From positions 1 to 64,000 of the forward strand of contig CBDCAO010000012.1 of assembly GCA_965213935.1 (NCBI GenBank): DNA of 64,000 nt, read 5' to 3'. Positions 9,228 through 18,135 of the stretch are shown one piece after another (the stretch's first letter is position 1; each line of letters begins with the position of its first letter). The DNA is from Bin52 sp965213935 (lineage in GTDB: Bacteria > Pseudomonadota > Alphaproteobacteria > Thalassobaculales > Thalassobaculaceae). Position numbers and translations under genes: made by a program. The notes under the pieces are model-generated. The model worked only from the letters and a program-made list of their open reading frames with translations. It was not told the origin of the DNA and did not search any database.

Positions 9228-9402
9228 CAGTCTAGTCGGCAGGCGGACAGTGGCAAGCACGCAGATACCCCGACCCTGTCCCGGCTGCCAGAACAGGGTC
9301 GACAGCGCACGCCTCTTCATGGATGTTCCGCAGGCTCGCGGTCACCGTCCGGGTCGGGCGGCCGCCTGCCGGACGTGGTCTGATCCTGTTTCGGGGCTGC
9401 CG

Positions 9403-10749
9403 ATGGACACGCATCAGAAAGCCGAGTTGCTGAACGACCTGATCGGCAAGGCCCGCAGGGCGGGCGCCGACGCCGCCGACGCGGTCTTCGCCGAATTCCG
9501 GTCGCTGTCCGCCCACCAGCGCCTCGGCCAGCCGGAGGCGGTGGAGCGGTCGGAGGGCGGTGACCTCGGCCTGCGGGTGATGGTCGGGCACAGGCAGGCG
9601 GTGGTCTCCTCGACCGATCTGTCGGCCCCGGCACTTGAGGAACTGGTCGAACGCTGCGTCGGCATGGCCCGGGCGGTCCCGGAGGATCCCTGGGCCGGAC
9701 TTGCCGATCCCGACCAGCTCGCCGGTGAACTGGTCGCGATCGACAGCGTCGACCCCGTCGAACCCGCACCCGACGACCTGGTCCAGCGGGCGGCCGAAGC
9801 CGAGGAGGCCGCGATGGCGGTTGCCGGCGTGACCAATTCGGAAGGGGGCGAGGCCGACTGGTCGCTGTCGCGATACCTGCTTGCGGCCAGCAACGGGTTC
9901 CTCGGAGAGTTCTCGCAGTCCAGTCACGGTGTGAGCGCGGTGGTGCTCGCCGGCGACGGGCAGGACAGGGAACGCGATTACGAGTTTTCCGCCGCCACCC
10001 ACCTCGCCGACCTCGCCGACCCCGCCGAGGTCGGCCGGCGGGCCGGCGAACGGGCTGTACGCCGGCTCAACCCGCGCCGGCCGGCCAGCGCCGCCGTCCC
10101 TGTTGTCTACGATCCACGGGTGTCATCCAGCCTGGTCCGTCACCTTGCCTCGGCGATCAACGGCACGGCGGTCGCGCGCAGGACCAGTTTCCTCCAGGAC
10201 GCGTTGGGCCGGCAGATCTTCGCCCCCGGCATCACCATCACCGACGATCCGCACCGACAGCGGGGACTGGCGTCGCGGCCGTTCGATGGCGAGGGGCTGG
10301 CGACATGCCGGCGCAATCTGGTCGAGGACGGCCATCTGCGCTCGTGGGTCCTTGATCTCGCCTCGGCGCGACAGCTTGGTCTGGAGAGCACCGGGAGCGC
10401 CAGCCGCTCGTCCGGGGGCACACCGCACCCGGGAGTGACCAATCTGCACCTGGCCGCGGGCAGCGTGGGGCCCGACGAGCTGATCGCGGATGTCGATGAC
10501 GGACTCTATGTCACCGAGCTCATGGGCAGCAGCGTCAACATGGTGACAGGGGACTACAGCCGCGGTGCCGGTGGTTTCTGGATCGAGAATGGCCGTATCG
10601 CCTGGCCGGTCAGCGATGTGACGGTCGCCGGCAATCTGCTCGACATGTTTGCGCAACTGGTACCGGCAAACGACCTGGAGTTCCGCACCAGCGTCAACGC
10701 CCCGACGCTCAGGATCGACGGCATGACCGTGGCGGGCCCCGGCGGCTGA
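9403..10749 (+). CDS. pmbA: TldD/PmbA (TldE) family protein
   Basis: A 448-residue homologue of TldE/PmbA, the non-catalytic partner of the TldD metalloprotease complex that processes modified peptides such as microcin B17 and trims unfolded peptides. The family is shown by LGLRVMVGHRQAVVSSTDLS (near residue 50), VVYDPRVSSSLVRHLASAINGTAVARRTSF (quoted in parts; near 240), GEGLATCRRNLVEDG, and the C-terminal DGLYVTELMGSS and YSRGAGGFWIENG. No HExxxH is present, as expected for TldE rather than TldD. I chose the ATG at 9403 because the family N-terminus (LLNDLIGKARRAGADAADAVF) begins there; the open frame upstream has no coding character. TldD itself is not in the window. Confidence 0.9.
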   Translation: MDTHQKAELLNDLIGKARRAGADAADAVFAEFRSLSAHQRLGQPEAVERSEGGDLGLRVMVGHRQAVVSSTDLSAPALEELVERCVGMARAVPEDPWAGLADPDQLAGELVAIDSVDPVEPAPDDLVQRAAEAEEAAMAVAGVTNSEGGEADWSLSRYLLAASNGFLGEFSQSSHGVSAVVLAGDGQDRERDYEFSAATHLADLADPAEVGRRAGERAVRRLNPRRPASAAVPVVYDPRVSSSLVRHLASAINGTAVARRTSFLQDALGRQIFAPGITITDDPHRQRGLASRPFDGEGLATCRRNLVEDGHLRSWVLDLASARQLGLESTGSASRSSGGTPHPGVTNLHLAAGSVGPDELIADVDDGLYVTELMGSSVNMVTGDYSRGAGGFWIENGRIAWPVSDVTVAGNLLDMFAQLVPANDLEFRTSVNAPTLRIDGMTVAGPGG

Positions 10750-10759
10750 CCGGCGCGAC

Positions 10760-11752
10760 TCAGACGCCGCGGTATCCGCGGTACCAGTCCACGAACTCCG
10801 GAACACCGGTCTCGATCGGGATCGCCGGGACGAAGCCGAGGTCGGCAGTGCTCAGCGAGATGTCGGCCCAGGTCTCGAGCACGTCGCCGGGCTGAAGCGG
10901 GTGCCCTTCGATGATCGCGGCGCGCCCGCATGCCTGCTCGATCACCCGGACATAGTCGGTGAGAGAAATCGGCCTGTCGTTGCCGAGATTGTAGATCCGG
11001 TGGGGCGCATCGGCCTCGCCGTGCCGTGGGGGCCGGTCGAGCGCGGCCACCACGCCGCGCACAATGTCGGCGATGTGGGTGAAGTCCCGCTTCATCCTGC
11101 CGTGGTTAAACAGGCGGATCGGCTCTCCGGCGAGGATACGGGAGGTGAAGATCCACGGTGACATGTCCGGCCGGCCCCATGGCCCGTAGACGGTGAAGAA
11201 CCGGAGCCCGGTGGCCGGGATCCGGTAGAGGTGGGCGTAGGACTGCGCCATGACCTCGCAGGACTTCTTGGTCGCACCGTACAGCGAGACCGGGTGATCG
11301 GTCCGCTGGCCAGGTGCACAGGGCATGACGGGGCCGGCGCCGTATACGGACGAGGAACTGGCGTAGACGAGGCCGCGGCAGCCCCCGTGCCGGTCCTGCA
11401 GCCGGCGGCAGACCTCCAGCACGACCAGCTGGCCGGCGAGGTTCGCCTGCAGGTAGTCGAACGGTCGTTCGATCGAGTGCCGCACCCCGGGCTGGGCGGC
11501 GAGGTGAACGACCCGGTCCAGGTCCGCATTCGAATCCAACAGCCCGAACAGCGCCGCCCGGTCGGACACGTCACATTCGTGAAACTCGAACCCTGTCATG
11601 CCGGAAATGGTGGCGAGCCGGTCACGCTTGAGCGACGGATCGTAGTAGTCGTTGACCGAGTCGACACCGACCACCTGCTCGCCCCGGTCAAGCAGGGAGC
11701 GCGCGACATGCATGCCGATGAACCCGGCGACACCGGTCAGCAGTATGGACAT
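10760..11752 (-). CDS. NAD-dependent epimerase (UDP-glucuronate 4-epimerase type)
   Basis: A 330-residue extended short-chain dehydrogenase/reductase. It has the N-terminal GVAGFIGMHVA nucleotide-binding loop and the segment GVDSVNDYYDPSLKRDRL, which is characteristic of UDP-glucuronate/galacturonate epimerases. It also has HLAAQPGVRHSI, the SSSSVYG serine and the catalytic YGATKK (Tyr-x3-Lys), then GLRFFTVYGPWGRPDM. It would interconvert UDP-GlcA and UDP-GalA for surface polysaccharide. It is tail-to-tail with pmbA (10 bases) and stands alone, with no glycosyltransferases nearby. Confidence 0.87.
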   Translation of the reverse strand: MSILLTGVAGFIGMHVARSLLDRGEQVVGVDSVNDYYDPSLKRDRLATISGMTGFEFHECDVSDRAALFGLLDSNADLDRVVHLAAQPGVRHSIERPFDYLQANLAGQLVVLEVCRRLQDRHGGCRGLVYASSSSVYGAGPVMPCAPGQRTDHPVSLYGATKKSCEVMAQSYAHLYRIPATGLRFFTVYGPWGRPDMSPWIFTSRILAGEPIRLFNHGRMKRDFTHIADIVRGVVAALDRPPRHGEADAPHRIYNLGNDRPISLTDYVRVIEQACGRAAIIEGHPLQPGDVLETWADISLSTADLGFVPAIPIETGVPEFVDWYRGYRGV

Positions 11753-11949
11753 GCATCACTCCGCAGCGGCTCACCGTGACCGGATAGGCCGGACGCCCGG
11801 CAATGTCAAAACCGTCCGCCGCACAGGCACTCCCGTGCCAGTCGCCTCCGACAGGGCGGTTGCGAACCCTGTCTCGTGCGCGCCGGGCACGATCATGACG
11901 CCAGGAGACAGGGCGGCGCGGAACCGGCCCGACAGGCCGGTACTGCGCG

Positions 11950-11978
11950 TTGCCACAAAACCGGCATAATTCTATGCT
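11950..11978 (+). promoter_or_regulatory. sigma70-like promoter for the indolepyruvate oxidoreductase gene
   Basis: TTGCCA (11950-11955) and TATGCT (11973-11978) are separated by 17 bases, 32 bases before the ATG at 12011. Spacing and position fit a housekeeping promoter. Directly after it, GCCCGC and GCGGGC (11979-11996) can form a six-bp hairpin in the leader. Confidence 0.5.
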
Positions 11979-12010
11979 GCCCGCAGGGCCGCGGGCAGGG
12001 AGAACTCGCT

Positions 12011-15000
12011 ATGGTGTCGCCTGCCGTTACGCTGGACGACAAGTACACGCTGGAATCGGGACGCATCTATCTGACGGGCATCCAGGCGCTGGTGCGTCTG
12101 CCCATGGTCCAGCGCCAGCGCGACGTCGCCGCCGGACTTGATACCGGGTGTTTCATCTCCGGCTACCGGGGGTCCCCGGTCGGGGGGTACGATCAGCAGC
12201 TGTGGCGCGCCCGCAGTTTCCTCGCGAGAAACCGCATTCATTTCCAGCCCGGCGTCAACGAGGACCTGGCGGCGACCGCGGTGTGGGGCAGCCAGCAGAC
12301 CACCCTGTTCGAGGGCGCGACCTGCGACGGCGTGTTCGCCCTCTGGTATGCCAAGGGCCCCGGGGTCGACCGCAGCGGAGACGCGATCAAGCACGGCAAC
12401 ATGGCCGGATCGTCACCGAACGGCGGTGTGCTCCTGGTTGCCGGCGACGACCACGTGGCGAAGTCGTCGACTGTGCCGCACCAGAGCGAATTCGCCTTCA
12501 TGGACGCCAACGTACCGGTGCTGAACCCGGCCGGTGTCCAGGAGATCCTCGACTTCGGCCTGCACGGTCTGGCCCTGTCGCGGTTTTCCGGATGCTGGAT
12601 CGCGTTCAAGACCACACCGGAAAACATGGACAGCTCGGCATCGATCAGTGTCGACCCGGCGCGGCTGCAGATCGTCCTGCCTGCCTTCGACATGCCGGCC
12701 GGCGGGCTCAATATCCGCTGGCCCGATGACTGGCTGGAACAGGAGACCCGCCTGCACCACTACAAGCTGCCCGCCGCGAGGGCGTACGCGCGCGCCAACA
12801 CGCTCGACCGGATCATGCTCGACAGTTCCCGGGCCCGGCTCGGCATCGTGACCACGGGCAAGTCCTACCTCGACGTGCGCCAGGCGCTCGACGATCTCGG
12901 CATCGGCGAGGCCGAGGCCGAGGCCATCGGGCTTCGTCTCTACAAGGTGGGCATGCCGTGGCCACTGGAACCGGAGGGGCTGGCGGAGTGCGCCGCGGGA
13001 CTGGAAGAGCTGCTCGTCATCGAGGAGAAGCGCCCGCTGATCGAGCAGCAGGTGAAGGAGCTGCTCTACAACGCACCCGCTTCGGCGCGCCCGCGCGTCG
13101 TCGGCAAGTTCGACGAGGCGGGGCGGCGGCTGCAGGATTCGGACGGCGAACTGCTGCCGGCTCGCATCGCGCGCGTGATCGCCGAACGCATCGGCCGCTT
13201 CCGGGACGACCCGGCCATCAACCGGCGGATTCGCGCGCTCGACGAGAGGGAAGCCGCGGTCCACCACGGCGGGACCGGCTTCGCCCGGACCCCCTACTTC
13301 TGTTCCGGATGTCCGCACAATACCTCGACCCGGGTCCCCGACGGTTCCCGGGCCATGGCGGGGATCGGGTGTCACTTCATGTCGGTGTGGATGGACCGGA
13401 ACACCGAGACCTTCACCCACATGGGCGGCGAGGGCGCGACCTGGATCGGACAGGCGCCGTTTACCGACACGCGGCACGTCTTCGTCAACCTGGGTGACGG
13501 GACCTACACCCACTCGGGCCTCCTGGCCATCCGCGCCGCCGCCGCCGCCGGCGTCAACATCACCTACAAGATCCTGTTCAATGACGCGGTCGCCATGACC
13601 GGCGGCCAGCCTGCGGACGGCGGTTTCACCGTTCCCCAGATCGCCGCACAGGTTGCGGCGGAAGGTGCCCGCTCGGTCCGCATCGTGACCGACGAGCCCG
13701 ACAAGTACCCGCTCGGGACCCGGTGGCCGGACGGGACGGTGGTGCACCATCGCGACGAGCTCGACACGGTCCAGCGCGAACTCCGCGAGGTCGAGGGACT
13801 GTCGGTCCTCATCTACGACCAGACCTGTGCCGCCGAGAAACGCCGGCGACGCAAGCGCGGCACCATGGCCGACCCGGCGCGGCGCATCTTCATCAACGAA
13901 CTGGTCTGCGAGGGCTGCGGAGACTGCGGCACGGCGTCCAACTGCGTATCGGTGGTCCCGGTGGAAACCGAGTTCGGCCGCAAGCGCGCGATCGACCAGT
14001 CCAGCTGCAACAAGGACTACTCCTGTGCCAAGGGGTTCTGCCCGAGCTTCGTCTCGGTGATCGGCGGCGTCCCGCGCCGGTCGGGGGCGGCCGCATCCAC
14101 CGACCTGTTCGAGACCCTGCCGGAGCCCGGCCAGCCGCAGCTTGACCGGCCATGGGACATCGTGGTCACCGGGATCGGCGGGACCGGCGTGGTCACGATC
14201 GGTGCGCTCATCGGCATGGCAGCCCACATCGAGGGCAAGGGTGTCACCGTGCTCGACATGACCGGTCTGGCCCAGAAGGGCGGAGCGGTCATCAGCCACG
14301 TGCGGATCGCGGAACGACCGGACGACCTGCACAGCGTGCGCATCGCCACCGGCGGCGCGCGGCTGCTGCTCGCCTGCGACATGGTGACCGCGGCGGGCCC
14401 GGACGGACTGTCCAGGGTTTCGCGCGGAGAGACCACGGCGATCGTGAACACCCGGGAAACCATGACCGGGGCCTTCACCCGCGACCCGGACCTCGCGTTC
14501 CCCGGCGCCGAGTTTCGCGAGGCCCTGCGCACCGCGGCCGGCGAGAACTCGACCTGGTTCGTCGACGCCACCCGGATCGCGACGCGCCTGCTCGGCGATT
14601 CGATCGCGGCCAACCTGTTCATGCTCGGCTATGCCGTGCAGAAGGGACAGGTTCCGATCGGGCTGGAGGCGATCGAACGCGCGATCGAGCTCAACGGCGT
14701 GGCGGTGGAGTTCAACCGCCAGGCGCTGCTGTGGGGACGGCGGGCGGCGCACGACCCGGAGGAGGTCGAACGGCGGGCCACACCGCCCGCGACCGCACCG
14801 GTACACCGCGACAGGACGACGACGCTCGAGGAGATGATCGAGCACCGCGTCCGGTACCTCGAGGCGTACCAGGACCAGGCCTGGGCCCGACGCTATCTCG
14901 AACTGGTCCGCGAAGTGGAAAGCGCCGAGGCGAACCGGACACCGGGCATGTCGGGGCTCGCCGAGGCGGTCGCGCGCTACGCCTTCAAGCTGATGGCCTA

Positions 15001-15481
15001 CAAGGACGAGTACGAGGTCGCACGCCTGTTCAGCGACGGAACATTCCGCGATGCGCTCGCAGAACAGTTCGAGGGCGACTTCCGCATCGAGTTCAACCTG
15101 GCGCCGCCCCTGATCTCCAGAGCCGACCCGGAAACCGGCGAGGTGCGCAAGCGGACCTACGGGCCGTGGATGATGACGGTGTTCCGGTTGCTGGCGGCGC
15201 TGCGCCGTGTGCGTGGCACCCCGTTCGACATATTCGGGCGGACCGCGGAACGACGCATGGAACGTGCGTTGATCGAGACCTACTTCGAACAGATGCGCGA
15301 GGTGACCGGCACGCTGGATCGGGACAACCACGCGGCCGCCGTCGAGCTCGCCCGGGTGCCGGAGCTCATCCGCGGCTACGGTCACGTCAAGCAGCGCCAT
15401 GTCGTCAGGGCCAGGGCCCAGCAGCATCAGGCTCTGGCGGCGTTCCGGGATCCCGATACCGCCCGGGCAGCCGCCGAGTAG
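12011..15481 (+). CDS. indolepyruvate ferredoxin oxidoreductase, fused single-chain form
   Basis: A 1156-residue enzyme that oxidatively decarboxylates aryl- or branched 2-keto acids to acyl-CoA, using thiamine diphosphate, coenzyme A and ferredoxin. The N-terminal half holds the pyrimidine-binding domain. CSGCPHNTST lies near residue 431, and GDGTYTHSGLLAIRA to NDAVAMTGGQPADGG near 495-535 is the ThDP/Mg site. The Cys cluster CEGCGDCGTASNC lies near 633, followed by CNKDYSCAKGFCPS, giving ligands for Fe-S centres. The gamma-type domain starts at VTGIGGTGVVTIG near 720. The C-terminal about 200 residues (YAFKLMAYKDEYEVARLF) match the extension typical of proteobacterial fused forms. GGGAG precedes the ATG at 12011, and the family N-terminus LDDKYTLESGRIYLTGIQALVR follows at once. 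This type is common in aromatic amino acid catabolism. Confidence 0.93.
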   Translation: MVSPAVTLDDKYTLESGRIYLTGIQALVRLPMVQRQRDVAAGLDTGCFISGYRGSPVGGYDQQLWRARSFLARNRIHFQPGVNEDLAATAVWGSQQTTLFEGATCDGVFALWYAKGPGVDRSGDAIKHGNMAGSSPNGGVLLVAGDDHVAKSSTVPHQSEFAFMDANVPVLNPAGVQEILDFGLHGLALSRFSGCWIAFKTTPENMDSSASISVDPARLQIVLPAFDMPAGGLNIRWPDDWLEQETRLHHYKLPAARAYARANTLDRIMLDSSRARLGIVTTGKSYLDVRQALDDLGIGEAEAEAIGLRLYKVGMPWPLEPEGLAECAAGLEELLVIEEKRPLIEQQVKELLYNAPASARPRVVGKFDEAGRRLQDSDGELLPARIARVIAERIGRFRDDPAINRRIRALDEREAAVHHGGTGFARTPYFCSGCPHNTSTRVPDGSRAMAGIGCHFMSVWMDRNTETFTHMGGEGATWIGQAPFTDTRHVFVNLGDGTYTHSGLLAIRAAAAAGVNITYKILFNDAVAMTGGQPADGGFTVPQIAAQVAAEGARSVRIVTDEPDKYPLGTRWPDGTVVHHRDELDTVQRELREVEGLSVLIYDQTCAAEKRRRRKRGTMADPARRIFINELVCEGCGDCGTASNCVSVVPVETEFGRKRAIDQSSCNKDYSCAKGFCPSFVSVIGGVPRRSGAAASTDLFETLPEPGQPQLDRPWDIVVTGIGGTGVVTIGALIGMAAHIEGKGVTVLDMTGLAQKGGAVISHVRIAERPDDLHSVRIATGGARLLLACDMVTAAGPDGLSRVSRGETTAIVNTRETMTGAFTRDPDLAFPGAEFREALRTAAGENSTWFVDATRIATRLLGDSIAANLFMLGYAVQKGQVPIGLEAIERAIELNGVAVEFNRQALLWGRRAAHDPEEVERRATPPATAPVHRDRTTTLEEMIEHRVRYLEAYQDQAWARRYLELVREVESAEANRTPGMSGLAEAVARYAFKLMAYKDEYEVARLFSDGTFRDALAEQFEGDFRIEFNLAPPLISRADPETGEVRKRTYGPWMMTVFRLLAALRRVRGTPFDIFGRTAERRMERALIETYFEQMREVTGTLDRDNHAAAVELARVPELIRGYGHVKQRHVVRARAQQHQALAAFRDPDTARAAAE

Positions 15482-15487
15482 CATCCG

Positions 15488-16240
15488 GTGCGGCGCTGGA
15501 GCAGGTGGCTGCTGGTCGCCGTCCTGCTGCTGGCACCGCTTCCCGTCAGCCTGGGCGTGCATGGAACCGCCGGTTCACACTGGAGCCAGGCCCGACGCGA
15601 CAGCAGCGGTCTTGCGCCGGATCCGGCCATCGAGCCGGGTCCGGTCGTCCAGGTCTATGCCGGGCGGGCCTGGGGCTGGCGGCGCGCGTTCGGGGTGCAC
15701 ACCTGGATCGCCGCGAAACCGCGAAACGGCGATCACTACACCCGCTACGAGGTCCTCGGCTGGCGGGCACGTTACGGCGGTGATGCGGTACGGGTCTCGA
15801 CCGGCACGCCCGACGGCTACTGGTACGGCGCCCGTCCGACTCTGCTTGCCGACATCCGGGGCATCCGGGCCGAGCGCATCATCGGCCAGCTGGCTCCGGC
15901 CGTCGCCGCCTACCCGGCCCGGTCCCGCTACCGGATCTGGCCGGGTCCCAACAGCAACAGCTTCACCGCCTGGCTCGCGCGGACCGTCGACGGACTCGCG
16001 GTCGACCTGCCGCCGACGGCAGTTGGCAAGGACTACCTGGTCGGCGGCGGCGCGATGGCGCCCAGCCCGAGCGGGACCGGCTGGCAGGTCTCGCTCGGGG
16101 GACTTGCCGGAGTACTTGTGGGACTGGACGAAGGGCTCGAGGTCTCTCTGCTCGGCCTGACCTGGGGGGTCGATGTCGATCCTCCGGCACTGAAACTCCC
16201 CGGCCTCGGTCGGCTCGGCATGGCCTCAATCGCACCGTAG
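15488..16240 (+). CDS. DUF3750 family protein
   Basis: A 250-residue protein with one N-terminal membrane anchor or signal (WLLVAVLLLAPLPVSLGV). A conserved block follows: VQVYAGRAWGWRRAFGVHTWIA, GDHYTRYEVLGWR, YWYGARPTLLADIRG, and RYRIWPGPNSNSFTAWLAR. I recognise this as DUF3750, a domain of unknown function found in many proteobacteria. The conserved His (VHTW) and the Asn-Ser-Asn-Ser-Phe motif recall papain-like/NlpC folds, but that is speculation. It starts at a GTG 7 bases after the oxidoreductase stop, so co-transcription is likely while a functional link is not evident. Confidence 0.8.
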   Translation: MRRWSRWLLVAVLLLAPLPVSLGVHGTAGSHWSQARRDSSGLAPDPAIEPGPVVQVYAGRAWGWRRAFGVHTWIAAKPRNGDHYTRYEVLGWRARYGGDAVRVSTGTPDGYWYGARPTLLADIRGIRAERIIGQLAPAVAAYPARSRYRIWPGPNSNSFTAWLARTVDGLAVDLPPTAVGKDYLVGGGAMAPSPSGTGWQVSLGGLAGVLVGLDEGLEVSLLGLTWGVDVDPPALKLPGLGRLGMASIAP

Positions 16241-16743
16241 CCGGGATGCGGCCGAACGGCGGGGCATCCCCTACCCGGCAGAGCGCCATGCGCCGGGCTC
16301 ACGCGCCCTGATCGGGACGGAGCCCCCGGGCGGGTACAGGTGATGGCCTCGCCCGCGTTTCCCGGCGCGGGCCCTATGCGGGACGTATGCTGTACACCGT
16401 TGCCACCCACACGACGCGGGCCCGCATGTCGATCAGGTCTGCACGCTGTCTGTCGCGGCGCAACCGGCCCCCTGCAAGTGGCGCCATGTCCTGTCGCGGG
16501 TACCGGGTGGCCCGGCAGGGTTCCCTGCCCTTTTTCCAGGGCCCGGTACCAGCCGCGCGGCCGGCCTTGTCTCGCCGGGAGCTGCGGGCACCCGCAATGG
16601 TCGTGAAGAGCGGAGTGACGGTCCGCCCGGCCCATGCACCGGGTATGGAGCCGGTTGCTGACGCATCATGTATCCGATACCGTCAACCATGCGAGTGCAT
16701 TCGCGTGGGCGGTGCACGACACGAAAAGGGGAGGCCTACAGTA
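16241..16743. other. 500-base intergenic stretch with a nested palindrome
   Basis: I see no convincing gene here. The only structure is a nested palindrome at 16499-16550, listed separately. The region closes with a strong ribosome site (AAAAGGGGAGG) for the TRAP binding protein. GC content stays high, so any promoter is hard to call. Confidence 0.5.
16499..16550 (+). terminator. nested inverted repeat with T tract
   Basis: The outer arms GGTACCGGG (16499-16507) and CCCGGTACC (16542-16550) are perfect 9-bp complements. Inside, GGCAGG and CCTGCC (16514-16529) form a tight hairpin followed by CTTTTT. Read on the plus strand, the inner hairpin plus T run looks like an intrinsic terminator for the DUF3750 transcript. 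The outer arms could instead form an alternative fold. Confidence 0.5.
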
Positions 16744-17820
16744 ATGAATTTACGAACACTCACACGGGGTGCGATGGTCCTGCCGCTTGCCCTGGCCGTT
16801 ACGGTGGCGGTCTCCACCGACTCCGAAGCCCAGAAACGGCTCAGATGGAAGATGCAGAGCGCATTCGGCAGCAAGATCCTGCATCTTGGCCCGAGCGCGA
16901 TACGGTTTTCCGACAAGGTCTACAGCATGTCGGGCGAAAAGTTCCGGATCAAGTTCCACGAGCCGGGCGCCCTGGTTCCCGCCCTCGAGACCTTCGATGC
17001 GGTCTCGAAGGGAGCGATCGAGTCATCCTGGACCAGTCCTGGCTACCACGCCGGGCGTTACCCGGGACTGGCGTTCATGACCGCGGTCCCGTTCGGTCCG
17101 GGTCTGGGTGAATACATGGCGTGGAAGTGGTTCGGCGGTGGCAATGAGATCCGTGACCGCGTCTACGCCGACCATGACCTGCTTGGATTTGACTGTTTCG
17201 GCATTGGCCCGGAGACGTCGGGCTGGTTCAAGACGCCGATCGTGTCACTCGACCAGATGAAGGGCCTGAAGATGCGGTTCTTCGGCCTGGGTGGCCGGGT
17301 CCTGAGCAGGATCGGCGTATCAACCCAGCTGCTGGCGGGTGGCGACATCTATCCGGCACTCGAACGGGGGGTGATTGACGCCACCGAGTTCTCGTTGCCG
17401 ACCATCGATATCGGTTACGGCTTCTACCAGATCGCCAAGCACAACTACTTCCCGGGATGGCATCAGCAGGTGTCGATCGGCGAGTTCCTCGTCAACAAGA
17501 CCCTGTTCGAGGGATTGCCGCAGGCATACCAGGACATGATCGATGCCGCCCTGGGCTGGCAGATTCTGTACACCTACGCCGAGACCGAAGGCCTGAACCC
17601 CGATGCCATGCTGGAAATGCAGACGAAGTACGGGGTGACCAACCACCGGTGGACAGACGAACAGCTCGGGGTCTTCGAACAGGCGTGGCGTGACCTGCTG
17701 GAGGAAGAGTCGGCAAAGGACCCGTTGTTCAAGGAGTTTGCCGACAGCTACCTCTCGTTCCGCGAGAAGTACAAGATCTGGGGTGACGCCCAGGCTCTCA
17801 AGGGCACCTATCTGGACTGA
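16744..17820 (+). CDS. TRAP transporter substrate-binding protein (DctP family, orphan)
   Basis: A 358-residue periplasmic receptor. It has a Sec signal (GAMVLPLALAVTVAVS, cleavage near SEA-QKR), then LRWKMQSAFGSKILHLGPSA. The family signatures are YHAGRYPGLAFMTAVPFGPG, DQMKGLKMRFFGLGGRVLSRIG (in part), and ERGVIDATEFSLPTIDIGYGFYQIAKHNYFPGWHQQ (quoted in parts). The Arg in KMRFFG and the ATEFS segment place it in the DctP/TakP-like 2-oxoacid branch. The ATG at 16744 follows AAAAGGGGAGG by 8 bases and starts the signal peptide, so the long upstream open frame is not used. No DctQ/DctM membrane genes follow; two hairpins and an insertion sequence do. Confidence 0.92.
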   Translation: MNLRTLTRGAMVLPLALAVTVAVSTDSEAQKRLRWKMQSAFGSKILHLGPSAIRFSDKVYSMSGEKFRIKFHEPGALVPALETFDAVSKGAIESSWTSPGYHAGRYPGLAFMTAVPFGPGLGEYMAWKWFGGGNEIRDRVYADHDLLGFDCFGIGPETSGWFKTPIVSLDQMKGLKMRFFGLGGRVLSRIGVSTQLLAGGDIYPALERGVIDATEFSLPTIDIGYGFYQIAKHNYFPGWHQQVSIGEFLVNKTLFEGLPQAYQDMIDAALGWQILYTYAETEGLNPDAMLEMQTKYGVTNHRWTDEQLGVFEQAWRDLLEEESAKDPLFKEFADSYLSFREKYKIWGDAQALKGTYLD

Positions 17821-17832
17821 CACCCGGTTCCT

Positions 17833-17857
17833 CCGGTCGCAGTTCCGCGACCGGGTT
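17833..17857 (+). terminator. hairpin after the TRAP receptor gene
   Basis: CCGGTCGC, loop AGTTCC, GCGACCGG, then GTTT, 12 bases after the stop. The 8-bp perfect GC stem with a short T run fits a weak intrinsic terminator. Confidence 0.55.
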
Positions 17858-17886
17858 TGACCGAAGGGCAGTTCGCCCAGGGATGC

Positions 17887-17928
17887 GCCGGTGCGGGACC
17901 CGGCACGGTTTCGGGATCCTGCACCGGC
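17887..17928 (+). repeat. inverted repeat downstream of the TRAP receptor gene
   Basis: GCCGGTGC (17887-17894) is perfectly complementary to GCACCGGC (17921-17928) with 26 bases between. This second stem lies just beyond the first hairpin and could protect the 3' end of the transcript. Confidence 0.35.
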
Positions 17929-18135
17929 ACTTCCGCCTTGCGCCGAAAGCGACCGGTCCGACAGGGAGCGTGCCGCGCGGGCACCGCGACCTGCTCACCG
18001 GCAGTCCCGAATTCGGTGCTGCTCCCCTTTCACCATCACGAGATGCCTGTGCGGGCATGCACCGACGCCGTCGCCCGTGTGGTCAGGCTCGGAGGGATTC
18101 AGGCCCTCAGAGCTTGAATCATAAGTCATTGATAT

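Larger units (their letters stand above)
17821..18135. other. intergenic stretch between TRAP receptor and insertion sequence
   Basis: It holds two hairpins near its left end (17833-17854 and 17887-17928) and otherwise no gene I can support. The last bases (18123-18135), read on the minus strand, contain the four terminal codons and TGA of the gene split by the insertion sequence. Confidence 0.5.

Noticed and set aside
8302..9402. Upstream in-frame extension of pmbA
   Set aside because: This part lies opposite tctC and lacks coding character; the family N-terminus begins at 9403.
12413..15562. Very long open frame (over 1000 codons) on the minus strand
   Set aside because: It is antisense to the indolepyruvate oxidoreductase, is rich in Arg, Gly, His and Asp from GC-rich codon complement, and shows no domain. 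It is a shadow of codon bias.
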